Shown here piece by piece: positions 52,885-64,000 of a stretch of 64,000 bases of DNA. Positions within the stretch are counted from its first letter, which is position 1; each line of letters begins with the position of its first letter. The notes beneath the pieces were generated by a model, which did not search any database, had not been told where the DNA came from, and was given only the letters and a program-made list of their open reading frames with translations. Source of the DNA: Urechis unicinctus (lineage: Eukaryota > Annelida > Polychaeta > Xenopneusta > Urechidae); contig CM067358.1 of assembly GCA_034190875.2 (NCBI GenBank), forward strand, positions 46,714,327 to 46,778,326. Reading direction: 5' to 3'. A program made the translations under genes and the position numbers.

Positions 52885-54205
52885 GGGGGGGGGGGGGGCT
52901 TGGTATGTGGGCATATGATTAGTACGGGGGGTGGGTGTATTTGAGTATAAATGTGTTAGTATGGAATCTTGAACCAATGTGAAGACAATAGAAGGCAACA
53001 GTTATGCCTGTGTAGTTTGATCTATACATGTGGTAATGAATGCAGCGAAAGTTTGATAATATAAGACTTAGCTTGCACTTAGTTGACCAGTGAATGGCGG
53101 GCATTTGCGAACTTAATGTCCATGTGTATTGGAATAATTTCACCCGGCTCAGGTTTTTATGAGACACAAAAGCATAAAGATGATGTACTGCATCACGGAT
53201 AAAGGTTAAAACAGCCAGTGAATAGGCAGGAGGGGAGGTACTGAGGGCTCACAAGTATCAACACTCTATTGTGATTTATTTGCTGTCTCGCTTAGGAATT
53301 GTTCTCGTACACAATGACAGATTTATTCATACACGTTTAAGTAAAATATTTCAGGGAAATCCGAAAGGTTTTGTAATTGGGGAATAAATAGTGACATGCA
53401 TATGTATGATAAGAACAATAACTGCATGTTTGATAATAATACTGTGTCGCAACAATCGCCAGATTTGTTCAGAGTCCCATATTGCTAGTTGGCTTATAAC
53501 ACTGAAGTCACAAATTCAACTGATAATATAGCTGCAATAATACAGTGACTATCACACTATGGCAAAGAGACACCTGGGACTCTGTTTAGATTGGGAGATA
53601 GGTACGCTTGTTAGGTATCATCACATCCTTACGTACATGGCTTGTCTGCTGAGGCTGTTGCTTTCTGCAACGCAATTAGGCATGCCAATACACATGTCCT
53701 GAAATGTACTATCTACCTCTTCATTCTATATTGCAGAGAGGTTAAATTATTGCATATAAAATGACCGTTTTTCATTAAATATTAATGTTGCCCAGTTAGT
53801 GTGCTAGGTGACATGTTGCAAGCGGCGTAGATCTGTGCATATGTGTGCTTTTATAGTATAAGTTATAAATGCAATTTTATTCCAACGATCCCAGAATGAT
53901 TCTCTGAGGACAGAATAGGCACGTGCTGCCGATCCATACATATAAAATAAAACATGACACTATAACGTCAGCAGGTCGGTAGATGCATACACAGAAGTCG
54001 TGTCGACCGAGCTACATTAAAGTTGCAGATCATACGACCCGCTAGAGAGCAACGATCGCAACGATCATGCGACAGTTGTCTATGTGCTTCAATAGCCAAA
54101 AACTGGAGTCCTTTCACGACAGCTAAAACTACCGTATGCTGAATAAAAAAGTTGATTATATTACGAATATGAGAAGACATATGGACAGACCACACATCTT
54201 GGAAA
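52885..54205. repeat. Monomer 3, type C with A-like left half
   Basis: Starts with 14 G. The left half has atacatgtggtaatg, cttgcac and gaccag as in monomers 4 and 7. The right half has the C markers. This is a chimeric monomer. Confidence 0.9.
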
Positions 54206-55526
54206 GGGGGGGGGGTGGCTTGGTATGTGGGCATATGATTAGTACGGGGGGTGGGTGTATTGAGTATAAATGTGTTAGTATGGAATCTTGAACCAATGTG
54301 AAGACAATAGAAGGCAACAGTTATGCCTGTGTAGTTTGATCTATACATGTGGTAATGAATGCAGCGAAAGTTTGATAATATAAGACTTAGCTTGCACTTA
54401 GTTGACCAGTGAATGGCGGGCATTTGCGAACTTAATGTCCATGTGTATTGGAATAATTTCACCCGGCTCAGGTTTTTATGAGACACAAAAGCATAAAGAT
54501 GATGTACTGCATCACGGATAAAGGTTAAAACAGCCAGTGAATAGGCAGGAGGGGAGGTACTGAGGGCTCACAAGTATCAACACTCTATTGTGATTTATTT
54601 GCTGTCTCGCTTAGGAATTGTTCTCGTACACAATGACAGATTTATTCATACACGTTTAAGTAAAATATTTCAGGGAAATCCGAAAGGTTTTGTAATTGGG
54701 GAATAAATAGTGACATGCATATGTATGATAAGAACAATAACTGCATGTTTGATAATAATACTGTGTCGCAACAATCGCCAGATTTGTTCAGAGTCCCATA
54801 TTGCTAGTTGGCTTATGACACTGAAGTCAGAAATTCAACTGATAATATAGCTGCAATAATACAGTGACTATCACACCATGGAAAAGAGACACCTGGGACT
54901 CTGTTTAGATTGGGAGGTAGGTACGCTTGTTAGGTTTCATCACATCCTTACGTACATGGCTTGTCTGCTGAGGCTGTTACTTTCTGCAACGCAATTAGGC
55001 ATGCCAATACACATGTCCTGAAATGTACTATCTACCTCTTCATTCTATATTGCAGAGAGGTTAAATTATTGCATTTAAAATGACCGTTTTTCATTAAATA
55101 TTAATGTCACCAGTTAGTGTGCTAGGTGACATGTTGCAAGCGGCGTAGATCTGTGCATATGTGTGCTTTAATAGTGTAAATTATAAATGCAATTTTTTTA
55201 TTCCAACGACCCCAGGATGATTCTCTGAGGACAGAATTGGCACGTGCTGCCGATCCATACATATAAAATAAACATGACACTATAACGTCAGCAGGTCGGT
55301 AGATGCATACACAGAAGTCGTGTCGACCGAGCTACATTAAAGTTGCAGATCATACGACCCGCTAGAGAGCAACGATAGCAACGATCATGCGACAGTTGTC
55401 TATGTGCTTTAATAGCCAAAAACTGGAGTCCTTTCACGACAGCTAAAACTACCGTATGCTGAATAAAAAAGTTGATTATATTACGAATATGAGAAGACAT
55501 ATGGACAGACCACACAATCTTGGAAA
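54206..55526. repeat. Monomer 4, type A
   Basis: Starts with 10 G after cacacatctt (one A lost). Carries catggaaaagag, gaattggcac and cgatagcaac. Confidence 0.9.
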
Positions 55527-56842
55527 GGGGGGGATGGCTTGGTATGTGGGCATATGATTAGTACGGGGGGTGGGTGTATTGAGTATAAATGTGTTAGTAT
55601 GGAATCTTGAACCAATGTGAAGACAATAGAAGGCAACAGTTATGCCTGTGTAGTTTGATCTATACATGTGGTAATGAATGCAGCGAAAGTTTGATAATAT
55701 AAGACTTAGTTAGCACTTAGTTGACAAGTGAATGGCGGGCATTTGCGAACTTAATGTCCATGTGTATTGGAATAATTTCACCCGGCTCAGGTTTTTATGA
55801 GACACATAAGCATAAAGATGATGTACTGCATCACGGATAAAGGTTAAAACAGCCAGTGAATAGGCAGGAGGGGAGGTACTGAGGGCTCACAAGTATCAAC
55901 ACTCTATTGTGATTTATTTGCTGTCTCGCTTAGGAATTATTCTCTTACACAATGACAGATTTATTCATACACGTTTAAGTAAAATATTTCAGGGAAATCC
56001 GAAAGGTTTTGTAATTGGGGAATAAATAGTGACATGCATATGTATGATAAGAACAATAACTGCATGTTTGATAATAATACTGTGTTGCAACAATCGCCAG
56101 ATTTGTTCAGAGTCCCATATTGCTAGTTGGCTTATGACACTGAAGTCAGAAATTCAACTGATAATATAGCTGCAATAATACAGTGACTATCACACCAAGG
56201 CAAAGAGACACCTGGGACTCTGTTTAGATTGGGAGGTAGGTACGCTTGTTAGGTATCATCACATCCTTACGTACATGGCTTGTCTGCTGAGGCTGTTACT
56301 TTCTGCAACGCAATTAGGCATGCCAATACACATGTCCTGAAATGTACTATCTACCTCTTCATTCTATATTGCAGAGAGGTTAAATTATTGCATATAAAAT
56401 GACCGTTTTTCATTAAATATTAATGTCACCAGTTAGTGTGCTAGGTGACATGTTGCAAGCGGCGTAGATCTGTGCATATGTGTGCTTTAATAGTGTAAGT
56501 TATAAATGCAATTTTATTCCAACGACCCCAGGATGATTCTCTGAGGACAGAATAGGCACGTGCTGCCGATCCATACATATAAAATAAACATGACACTATA
56601 ACGTCAGCAGGTCGGTAGATGCATACACAGAAGTCGTGTCGACCGAGCTACATTAAAGTTGCAGATCATACGACCCGCTAGAGAGCAACGATCGCAACGA
56701 TCATGCGACAGTTGTCTATGTGCTTTAATAGCCAAAAACTGGAGTCCTTTCACGACAGCTAAAACTACCGTATGCTGAATAAAAAAGTTGATTATATTAC
56801 GAATATGAGAAGACATATGGACAGACCACACAATCTTGGAAA
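55527..56842. repeat. Monomer 5, type B
   Basis: Starts with 7 G then ATGG. Carries gttagcac, gacaag, acacataagc and tgttgcaac. Confidence 0.9.
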
Positions 56843-58155
56843 GGGGGGGGGGGTGGCTTGGTATGTGGGCATATGATTAGTACGGGGGGTGGGTGTATTG
56901 AGTATAAATGTGCAAGTATGGAATCTTGAACCAATGTGAAGACAATAGAAGGCAACAGTTATGCCTGTGTAGTTTGATCTATGCATGTGGCAATGAATGC
57001 AGTGATAGTTTGATAAGACTTAGCTAGCACTTAGTTGACCAGTGAATGGCGGGCATTTGCGAACTTAATGTTCATGTGTATTGGAATAATTTCACCCGGC
57101 TCAGGTTTTTATGAGACACAAAAGCATAAAGATGATGTACTGCATCACGGATAAAGGTTAAAACAGCCAGTAAATAGGCAGGAGGGGAGGTACTGAGGGC
57201 TCACAAGTATCAACACTCTATTGTGATTTATTTGCTGTCTCGCTTAGGAATTGTTCTCGTACACAATGACAGATTTATTCATACACGTTTAAGTAAAATA
57301 TTTCAGGGAAATCCGAAAGGTTTTGTAATTGGGGAATAAATAGTGACATGCATATGTATGATAAGAACAATAACTGCATGTTTGATAATAATACTGTGTC
57401 GCAACAATCGCCAGATTTGTTCAGAGTCCCATATTGCTAGTTGGCTTATAACACTGAAGTCACAAATTCAACTGATAATATAGCTGCAATAATACAGTGA
57501 CTATCACACTATGGCAAAGAGACACCTGGGACTCTGTTTAGATTGGGAGATAGGTACGCTTGTTAGGTATCATCACATCCTTACGTACATGGCTTGTCTG
57601 CTGAGGCTGTTGCTTTCTGCAACGCAATTAGGCATGCCAATACACATGTCCTGAAATGTACTATCTACCTCTTCATTCTATATTGCAGAGAGGTTAAATT
57701 ATTGCATATAAAATGACCGTTTTTCATTAAATATTAATGTCACCAGTTAGTGTGCTAGGTGACATGTTGCAAGCGGCGTAGATCTGTGCATATGTGTGCT
57801 TTTATAGTATAAGTTATAAATGCAATTTTATTCCAACGATCCCAGAATGATTCTCTGAGGACAGAATAGGCACGTGCTGCCGATCCATACATATAAAATA
57901 AACATGACACTATAACGTCAGCAGGTCGGTAGATGCATACACAGAAGTCGTGTCGACCGAGCTACATTAAAGTTGCAGATCATACGACCCGCTAGAGAGC
58001 AACGATCGCAACGATCATGCGACAGTTGTCTATGTGCTTTAATAGCCAAAAACTGGAGTCCTTTCACGACAGCTAAAACTACCGTATGCTGAATAAAAAA
58101 GTTGATTATATTACGAATATGAGAAGACATATGGACAGACCACACAATTTTGGAA
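56843..58155. repeat. Monomer 6, type C
   Basis: Starts with 11 G. The left half has atgcatgtggcaatg, cagtgatag and gtaaataggc. The right half has taacactgaagtcacaaa. It keeps aatgtcaccag where the other C monomers have aatgttgcccag. Confidence 0.9.
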
Positions 58156-59477
58156 GGGGGGGGGGGGTGGCTTGGTATGTGGGCATATGATTAGTACGGG
58201 GGGTGGGTGTATTGAGTATAAATGTGTTAGTATGGAATCTTGAACCAATGTGAAGACAATAGAAGGCAACAGTTATGCCTGTGTAGTTTGATCTATACAT
58301 GTGGTAATGAATGCAGCGAAAGTTTGATAATATAAGACTTAGCTTGCACTTAGTTGACCAGTGAATGGCGGGCATTTGCGAACTTAATGTCCATGTGTAT
58401 TGGAATAATTTCACCCGGCTCAGGTTTTTATGAGACACAAAAGCATAAAGATGATGTACTGCATCACGGATAAAGGTTAAAACAGCCAGTGAATAGGCAG
58501 GAGGGGAGGGGTACTGAGGGCTCACAAGTATCAACACTCTATTGTGATTTATTTGCTGTCTCGCTTAGGAATTGTTCTCGTACACAATGACAGATTTATT
58601 CATACACGTTTAAGTAAAATATTTCAGGGAAATCCGAAAGGTTTTGTAATTGGGGAATAAATAGTGACATGCATATGTATGATAAGAACAATAACTGCAT
58701 GTTTGATAATAATACTGTGTCGCAACAATCGCCAGATTTGTTCAGAGTCCCATATTGCTAGTTGGCTTATGACACTGAAGTCAGAAATTCAACTGATAAT
58801 ATAGCTGCAATAATACAGTGACTATCACACCATGGAAAAGAGACACCTGGGACTCTGTTTAGATTGGGAGGTAGGTACGCTTGTTAGGTTTCATCACATC
58901 CTTACGTACATGGCTTGTCTGCTGAGGCTGTTACTTTCTGCAACGCAATTAGGCATGCCAATACACATGTCCTGAAATGTACTATCTACCTCTTCATTCT
59001 ATATTGCAGAGAGGTTAAATTATTGCATTTAAAATGACCGTTTTTCATTAAATATTAATGTCACCAGTTAGTGTGCTAGGTGACATGTTGCAAGCGGCGT
59101 AGATCTGTGCATATGTGTGCTTTAATAGTGTAAATTATAAATGCAATTTTATTCCAACGACCCCAGGATGATTCTCTGAGGACAGAATTGGCACGTGCTG
59201 CCGATCCATACATATAAAATAAACATGACACTATAACGTCAGCAGGTCGGTAGATGCATACACAGAAGTCGTGTCGACCGAGCTACATTAAAGTTGCAGA
59301 TCATACGACCCGCTAGAGAGCAACGATAGCAACGATCATGCGACAGTTGTCTATGTGCTTTAATAGCCAAAAACTGGAGTCCTTTCACGACAGCTAAAAC
59401 TACCGTATGCTGAATAAAAAAGTTGATTATATTACGAATATGAGAAGACATATGGACAGACCACACAATCTTGGAAA
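58156..59477. repeat. Monomer 7, type A
   Basis: Starts with 12 G. Near identical to monomer 4, with a private gaggggaggggtac insertion at about 58502. Confidence 0.9.
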
Positions 59478-60793
59478 GGGGGGGATGGCTTGGTATGTGG
59501 GCATATGATTAGTACGGGGGGTGGGTGTATTGAGTATAAATGTGTTAGTATGGAATCTTGAACCAATGTGAAGACAATAGAAGGCAACAGTTATGCCTGT
59601 GTAGTTTGATCTATACATGTGGTAATGAATGCAGCGAAAGTTTGATAATATAAGACTTAGTTAGCACTTAGTTGACAAGTGAATGGCGGGCATTTGCGAA
59701 CTTAATGTCCATGTGTATTGGAATAATTTCACCCGGCTCAGGTTTTTATGAGACACATAAGCATAAAGATGATGTACTGCATCACGGATAAAGGTTAAAA
59801 CAGCCAGTGAATAGGCAGGAGGGGAGGTACTGAGGGCTCACAAGTATCAACACTCTATTGTGATTTATTTGCTGTCTCGCTTAGGAATTATTCTCTTACA
59901 CAATGACAGATTTATTCATACACGTTTAAGTAAAATATTTCAGGGAAATCCGAAAGGTTTTGTAATTGGGGAATAAATAGTGACATGCATATGTATGATA
60001 AGAACAATAACTGCATGTTTGATAATAATACTGTGTTGCAACAATCGCCAGATTTGTTCAGAGTCCCATATTGCTAGTTGGCTTATGACACTGAAGTCAG
60101 AAATTCAACTGATAATATAGCTGCAATAATACAGTGACTATCACACCAAGGCAAAGAGACACCTGGGACTCTGTTTAGATTGGGAGGTAGGTACGCTTGT
60201 TAGGTATCATCACATCCTTACGTACATGGCTTGTCTGCTGAGGCTGTTACTTTCTGCAACGCAATTAGGCATGCCAATACACATGTCCTGAAATGTACTA
60301 TCTACCTCTTCATTCTATATTGCAGAGAGGTTAAATTATTGCATATAAAATGACCGTTTTTCATTAAATATTAATGTCACCAGTTAGTGTGCTAGGTGAC
60401 ATGTTGCAAGCGGCGTAGATCTGTGCATATGTGTGCTTTAATAGTGTAAGTTATAAATGCAATTTTATTCCAACGACCCCAGGATGATTCTCTGAGGACA
60501 GAATAGGCACGTGCTGCCGATCCATACATATAAAATAAACATGACACTATAACGTCAGCAGGTCGGTAGATGCATACACAGAAGTCGTGTCGACCGAGCT
60601 ACATTAAAGTTGCAGATCATACGACCCGCTAGAGAGCAACGATCGCAACGATCATGCGACAGTTGTCTATGTGCTTTAATAGCCAAAAACTGGAGTCCTT
60701 TCACGACAGCTAAAACTACCGTATGCTGAATAAAAAAGTTGATTATATTACGAATATGAGAAGACATATGGACAGACCACACAATCTTGGAAA
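59478..60793. repeat. Monomer 8, type B
   Basis: Starts with 7 G then ATGG. Near identical to monomer 5. Confidence 0.9.
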
Positions 60794-62114
60794 GGGGGGG
60801 GGGGGGGGTGGCTTGGTATGTGGGCATATGATTAGTACGGGGGGTGGGTGTGTATTGAGTATAAATGTGCAAGTATGGAATCTTGAACCAATGTGAAGAC
60901 AATAGAAGGCAACAGTTATGCCTGTGTAGTTTGATCTATGCATGTGGCAATGAATGCAGTGATAGTTTGATAAGACTTAGCTAGCACTTAGTTGACCAGT
61001 GAATGGCGGGCATTTGCGAACTTAATGTTCATGTGTATTGGAATAATTTCACCCGGCTCAGGTTTTTATGAGACACAAAAGCATAAAGATGATGTACTGC
61101 ATCACGGATAAAGGTTAAAACAGCCAGTAAATAGGCAGGAGGGGAGGTACTGAGGGCTCACAAGTATCAACACTCTATTGTGATTTATTTGCTGTCTCGC
61201 TTAGGAATTGTTCTCGTACACAATGACAGATTTATTCATACACGTTTAAGTAAAATATTTCAGGGAAATCCGAAAGGTTTTGTAATTGGGGAATAAATAG
61301 TGACATGCATATGTATGATAAGAACAATAACTGCATGTTTGATAATAATACTGTGTCGCAACAATCGCCAGATTTGTTCAGAGTCCCATATTGCTAGTTG
61401 GCTTATAACACTGAAGTCACAAATTCAACTGATAATATAGCTGCAATAATACAGTGACTATCACACTATGGCAAAGAGACACCTGGGACTCTGTTTAGAT
61501 TGGGAGGTAGGTACGCTTGTTAGGTATCATCACATCCTTACGTACATGGCTTGTCTGCTGAGGCTGTTGCTTTCTGCAACGCAATTAGGCATGCCAATAC
61601 ACATGTCCTGAAATGTACTATCTACCTCTTCATTCTATATTGCAGAGAGGTTAAATTATTGCATATAAAATGACCGTTTTTCATTAAATATTAATGTTGC
61701 CCAGTTAGTGTGCTAGGTGACATGTTGCAAGCGGCGTAGATCTGTGCATATGTGTGCTTTTATAGTATAAGTTATAAATGCAATTTTATTCCAACGATCC
61801 CAGAATGATTCTCTGAGGACAGAATAGGCACGTGCTGCCGATCCATACATATAAAATAAACATGACACTATAACGTCAGCAGGTCGGTAGATGCATACAC
61901 AGAAGTCGTGTCGACCGAGCTACATTAAAGTTGCAGATCATACGACCCGCTAGAGAGCAACGATCGCAACGATCATGCGACAGTTGTCTATGTGCTTCAA
62001 TAGCCAAAAACTGGAGTCCTTTCACGACAGCTAAAACTACCGTATACTGAATAAAACAGTTGATTATATTACGAATATGAGAAGACATATGGACAGACCA
62101 CACAATCTTGGAAA
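60794..62114. repeat. Monomer 9, type C
   Basis: Starts with 15 G. Near identical to monomer 6 in its left half. Has aatgttgcccag and a private ggtgtgtattg. Confidence 0.9.
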
Positions 62115-63435
62115 GGGGGGGGGGGGGGGTGGCTTGGTATGTGGGCATATGATTAGTACGGGGGGTGGGTGTATTGAGTATAAATGTGTTAGTATGGAAT
62201 CTTGAACCAATGTGAAGACAATAGAAGGCAACAGTTATGCCTGTGTAGTTTGATCTATGCATGTGGCAATGAATGCAGTGATAGTTTGATAAAAGACTTA
62301 GCTAGCACTTAGTTGACCAGTGAATGGCGGGCATTTGCGAACTTAATGTTCATGTGTATTGGAATAATTTCACCCGGCTCAGGTTTTTATGAGACACAAA
62401 AGCATAAAGATGATGTACTGCATCACGGATAAAGGTTAAAACAGCCAGTAAATAGGCAGGAGGGGAGGTACTGAGGGCTCACAAGTATCAACACTCTATT
62501 GTGATTTATTTGCTGTCTCGCTTAGGAATTGTTCTCGTACACAATGACAGATTTATTCATACACGTTTAAGTAAAATATTTCAGGGAAATCCGAAAGGTT
62601 TTGTAATTGGGGAATAAATAGTGACATGCATATGTATGATAAGAACAATAACTGCATGTTTGATAATAATACTGTGTCGCAACAATCGCCAGATTTGTTC
62701 AGAGTCCCATATTGCTAGTTGGCTTATAACACTGAAGTCACAAATCAACTGATAATATAGCTGCAATAATACAGTGACTATCACACTATGGCAAAGAGAC
62801 ACCTGGGACTCTGTTTAGATTGGGAGGATAGGTACGCTTGTTAGGTATCATCACATCCTTACGTACATGGCTTGTCTGCTGAGGCTGTTGCTTTCTGCAA
62901 CGCAATTAGGCATGCCAATACACATGTCCTGAAATGTACTATCTACCTCTTCATTCTATATTGCAGAGAGGTTAAATTATTGCATATAAAATGACCGTTT
63001 TTCATTAAATATTAATGTTGCCCAGTTAGTGTGCTAGGTGACATGTTGCAAGCGGCGTAGATCTGTGCATATGTGTGCTTTTATAGTATAAGTTATAAAT
63101 GCAATTTTATTCCAACGATCCCAGAATGATTCTCTGAGGACAGAATAGGCACGTGCTGCCGATCCATACATATAAAATAAACATGACACTATAACGTCAG
63201 CAGGTCGGTAGATGCATACACAGAAGTCGTGTCGACCGAGCTACATTAAAGTTGCAGATCATACGACCCGCTAGAGAGCAACGATCGCAACGATCATGCG
63301 ACAGTTGTCTATGTGCTTCAATAGCCAAAAACTGGAGTCCTTTCACGACAGCTAAAACTACCGTATGCTGAATAAAAAAGTTGATTATATTACGAATATG
63401 AGAAGACATATGGACAGACCACACAATCTTGGAAA
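62115..63435. repeat. Monomer 10, type C (extra copy)
   Basis: Starts with 15 G. C markers repeat instead of the expected A. Private changes are ataaaagac near 62290 and cacaaatcaac near 62741. This breaks the A-B-C register. Confidence 0.9.
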
Positions 63436-63715
63436 GGGGGGGGGTGGCTTGGTATGTGGGCATATGATTAGTACGGGGGGTGGGTGTATTGAGTATAAAT
63501 GTGTTAGTATGGAATCTTGAACCAATGTGAAGACAATAGAAGGCAACAGTTATGCCTGTGTAGTTTGATCTATACATGTGGTAATGAATGCAGCGAAAGT
63601 TTGATAATATAAGACTTAGCTTGCACTTAGTTGACCAGTGAATGGCGGGCATTTGCGAACTTAATGTCCATGTGTATTGGAATAATTTCACCCGGCTCAG
63701 GTTTTTATGAGACAC
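63197..63715 (-). pseudogene. Longest minus-strand frame inside a satellite monomer (172 codons)
   Basis: An open frame crosses the junction G-run only where that run happens to be in frame, here with 9 G and in 53968-54486 with 10 G plus one lost A. In the other monomers the same text is split into pieces of about 63 to 143 codons. The right-hand part (WSVHMSSHIRNIINFFIQ and following) aligns with the family 3 exon at 31499-31812. Past the end, the TIKAHICTDLRRLQHV relic is interrupted by stops. I regard it as a decayed exon plus a chance extension through the proline-coding C-run, not a functional gene. Confidence 0.6.
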
Positions 63716-64000
63716 AAAAGCATAAAGATGATGTACTGCATCACGGATAAAGGTTAAAACAGCCAGTGAATAGGCAGGAGGGGAGGTACTGAGGGCTCAC
63801 AAGTATCAACACTCTATTGTGATTTATTTGCTGTCTCGCTTAGGAATTGTTCTCGTACACAATGACAGATTTATTCATACACGTTTAAGTAAAATATTTC
63901 AGGGAAATCCGAAAGGTTTTGTAATTGGGGAATAAATAGTGACATGCATATGTATGATAAGAACAATAACTGCATGTTTGATAATAATACTGTGTCGCAA
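63436..64000. repeat. Monomer 11, partial, probably type A
   Basis: Starts with 9 G. The left half has atacatgtggtaatg, cttgcac, gaccag and attgttctcgta, matching monomers 4 and 7. The diagnostic A site lies beyond the window. Confidence 0.75.

Larger units (their letters stand above)
50252..64000. repeat. Satellite array: about 1.32-kb monomers in a 3-monomer higher-order repeat
   Basis: Ten complete monomers and a partial eleventh lie head to tail and run off the right edge. Variants sort them into types. After gactatcacac, A has catggaaaagag, B has caaggcaaagag and C has tatggcaaagag. A has gaattggcac and cgatagcaac. B has tgttgcaac. C has taacactgaagtcacaaa and gctgttgctttc. The order is A-B-C-A-B-C-A-B-C-C. 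The A marker lies at 50921, 54876 and 58831, a period of about 3955 bp. Same-type monomers are nearly identical. Confidence 0.96.

Noticed and set aside
53968-54486. 172-codon frame as a conserved tandem gene family
   Set aside because: Identity among monomers reflects recent array homogenisation, not selection. The frame depends on the length of a slipping G-run, and most monomers break it.
50252-64000. CRISPR array or rDNA array
   Set aside because: Units are 1.32 kb without spacers, and no rRNA-like sequence is recognisable.

Overview
The window looks like AT-rich, repeat-laden DNA from an invertebrate animal genome. There are no bacterial operons, no tRNA or rRNA, and no long open frames. 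There are long (TA)n and (GT)n microsatellites, sequences with eukaryotic splice signals (AG|GTAAGT), and a decayed intron-containing copy of a high-copy hypothetical-protein family that I know from cnidarian, sponge and mollusc draft genomes. Taxon assignment is an inference; nothing in the window identifies a species.

Layout. About 0-50 kb is a mosaic of old, diverged copies of a few sequence families, all in the same orientation. Family 1 lies at 8.0-9.6, 13.1-16.0, 37.4-40.4 and 40.6-41.6 kb, with shorter pieces elsewhere. Family 2 lies at 3.6-4.4 plus 6.8-7.3, 9.6-9.85, 22.9-23.4 and 34.75-36.0 kb. Family 3 lies at about 18.1-18.35, 30.4-31.96 and 49.7-50.15 kb. A three-copy exon-like family lies at 19.0-22.0 kb. 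Many copies hold short minus-strand stretches that read like protein and stop at a GT splice-donor-like site. Most are frameshifted or broken, so this part reads best as the remains of a local cluster of duplicated multi-exon minus-strand genes of unknown function. Microsatellites lie at 0.4-1.0, 5.4-6.0, 6.6, 33.9-34.7, 41.95-42.2 and 45.6-45.8 kb.

From 26.26 to 29.80 kb the minus strand carries the decayed gene of the uncharacterised mobile-like family: a first exon, a consensus GT-AG intron of about 450 bp, then a body broken by stops and frameshifts and ending in an open acidic tail.

From about 50.25 kb to the right edge lies the most striking object: a tandem array of 10 complete monomers of about 1.32 kb plus a partial eleventh. 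Diagnostic variants give the monomer order A-B-C, A-B-C, A-B-C, C and then an A-like start. This is a higher-order repeat of about 3.955 kb, of the kind known from centromeric satellites. Most of the monomer is homologous to the single-copy family 3 unit at 30.4-31.9 kb. The satellite therefore appears to have been born from a gene-like unit, and its variable G-run sits exactly where the minus-strand polypyrimidine tract of that unit's presumed exon would be.

No complete functional gene can be claimed. Coding calls here are exon-like fragments and pseudogenes with stated doubts.
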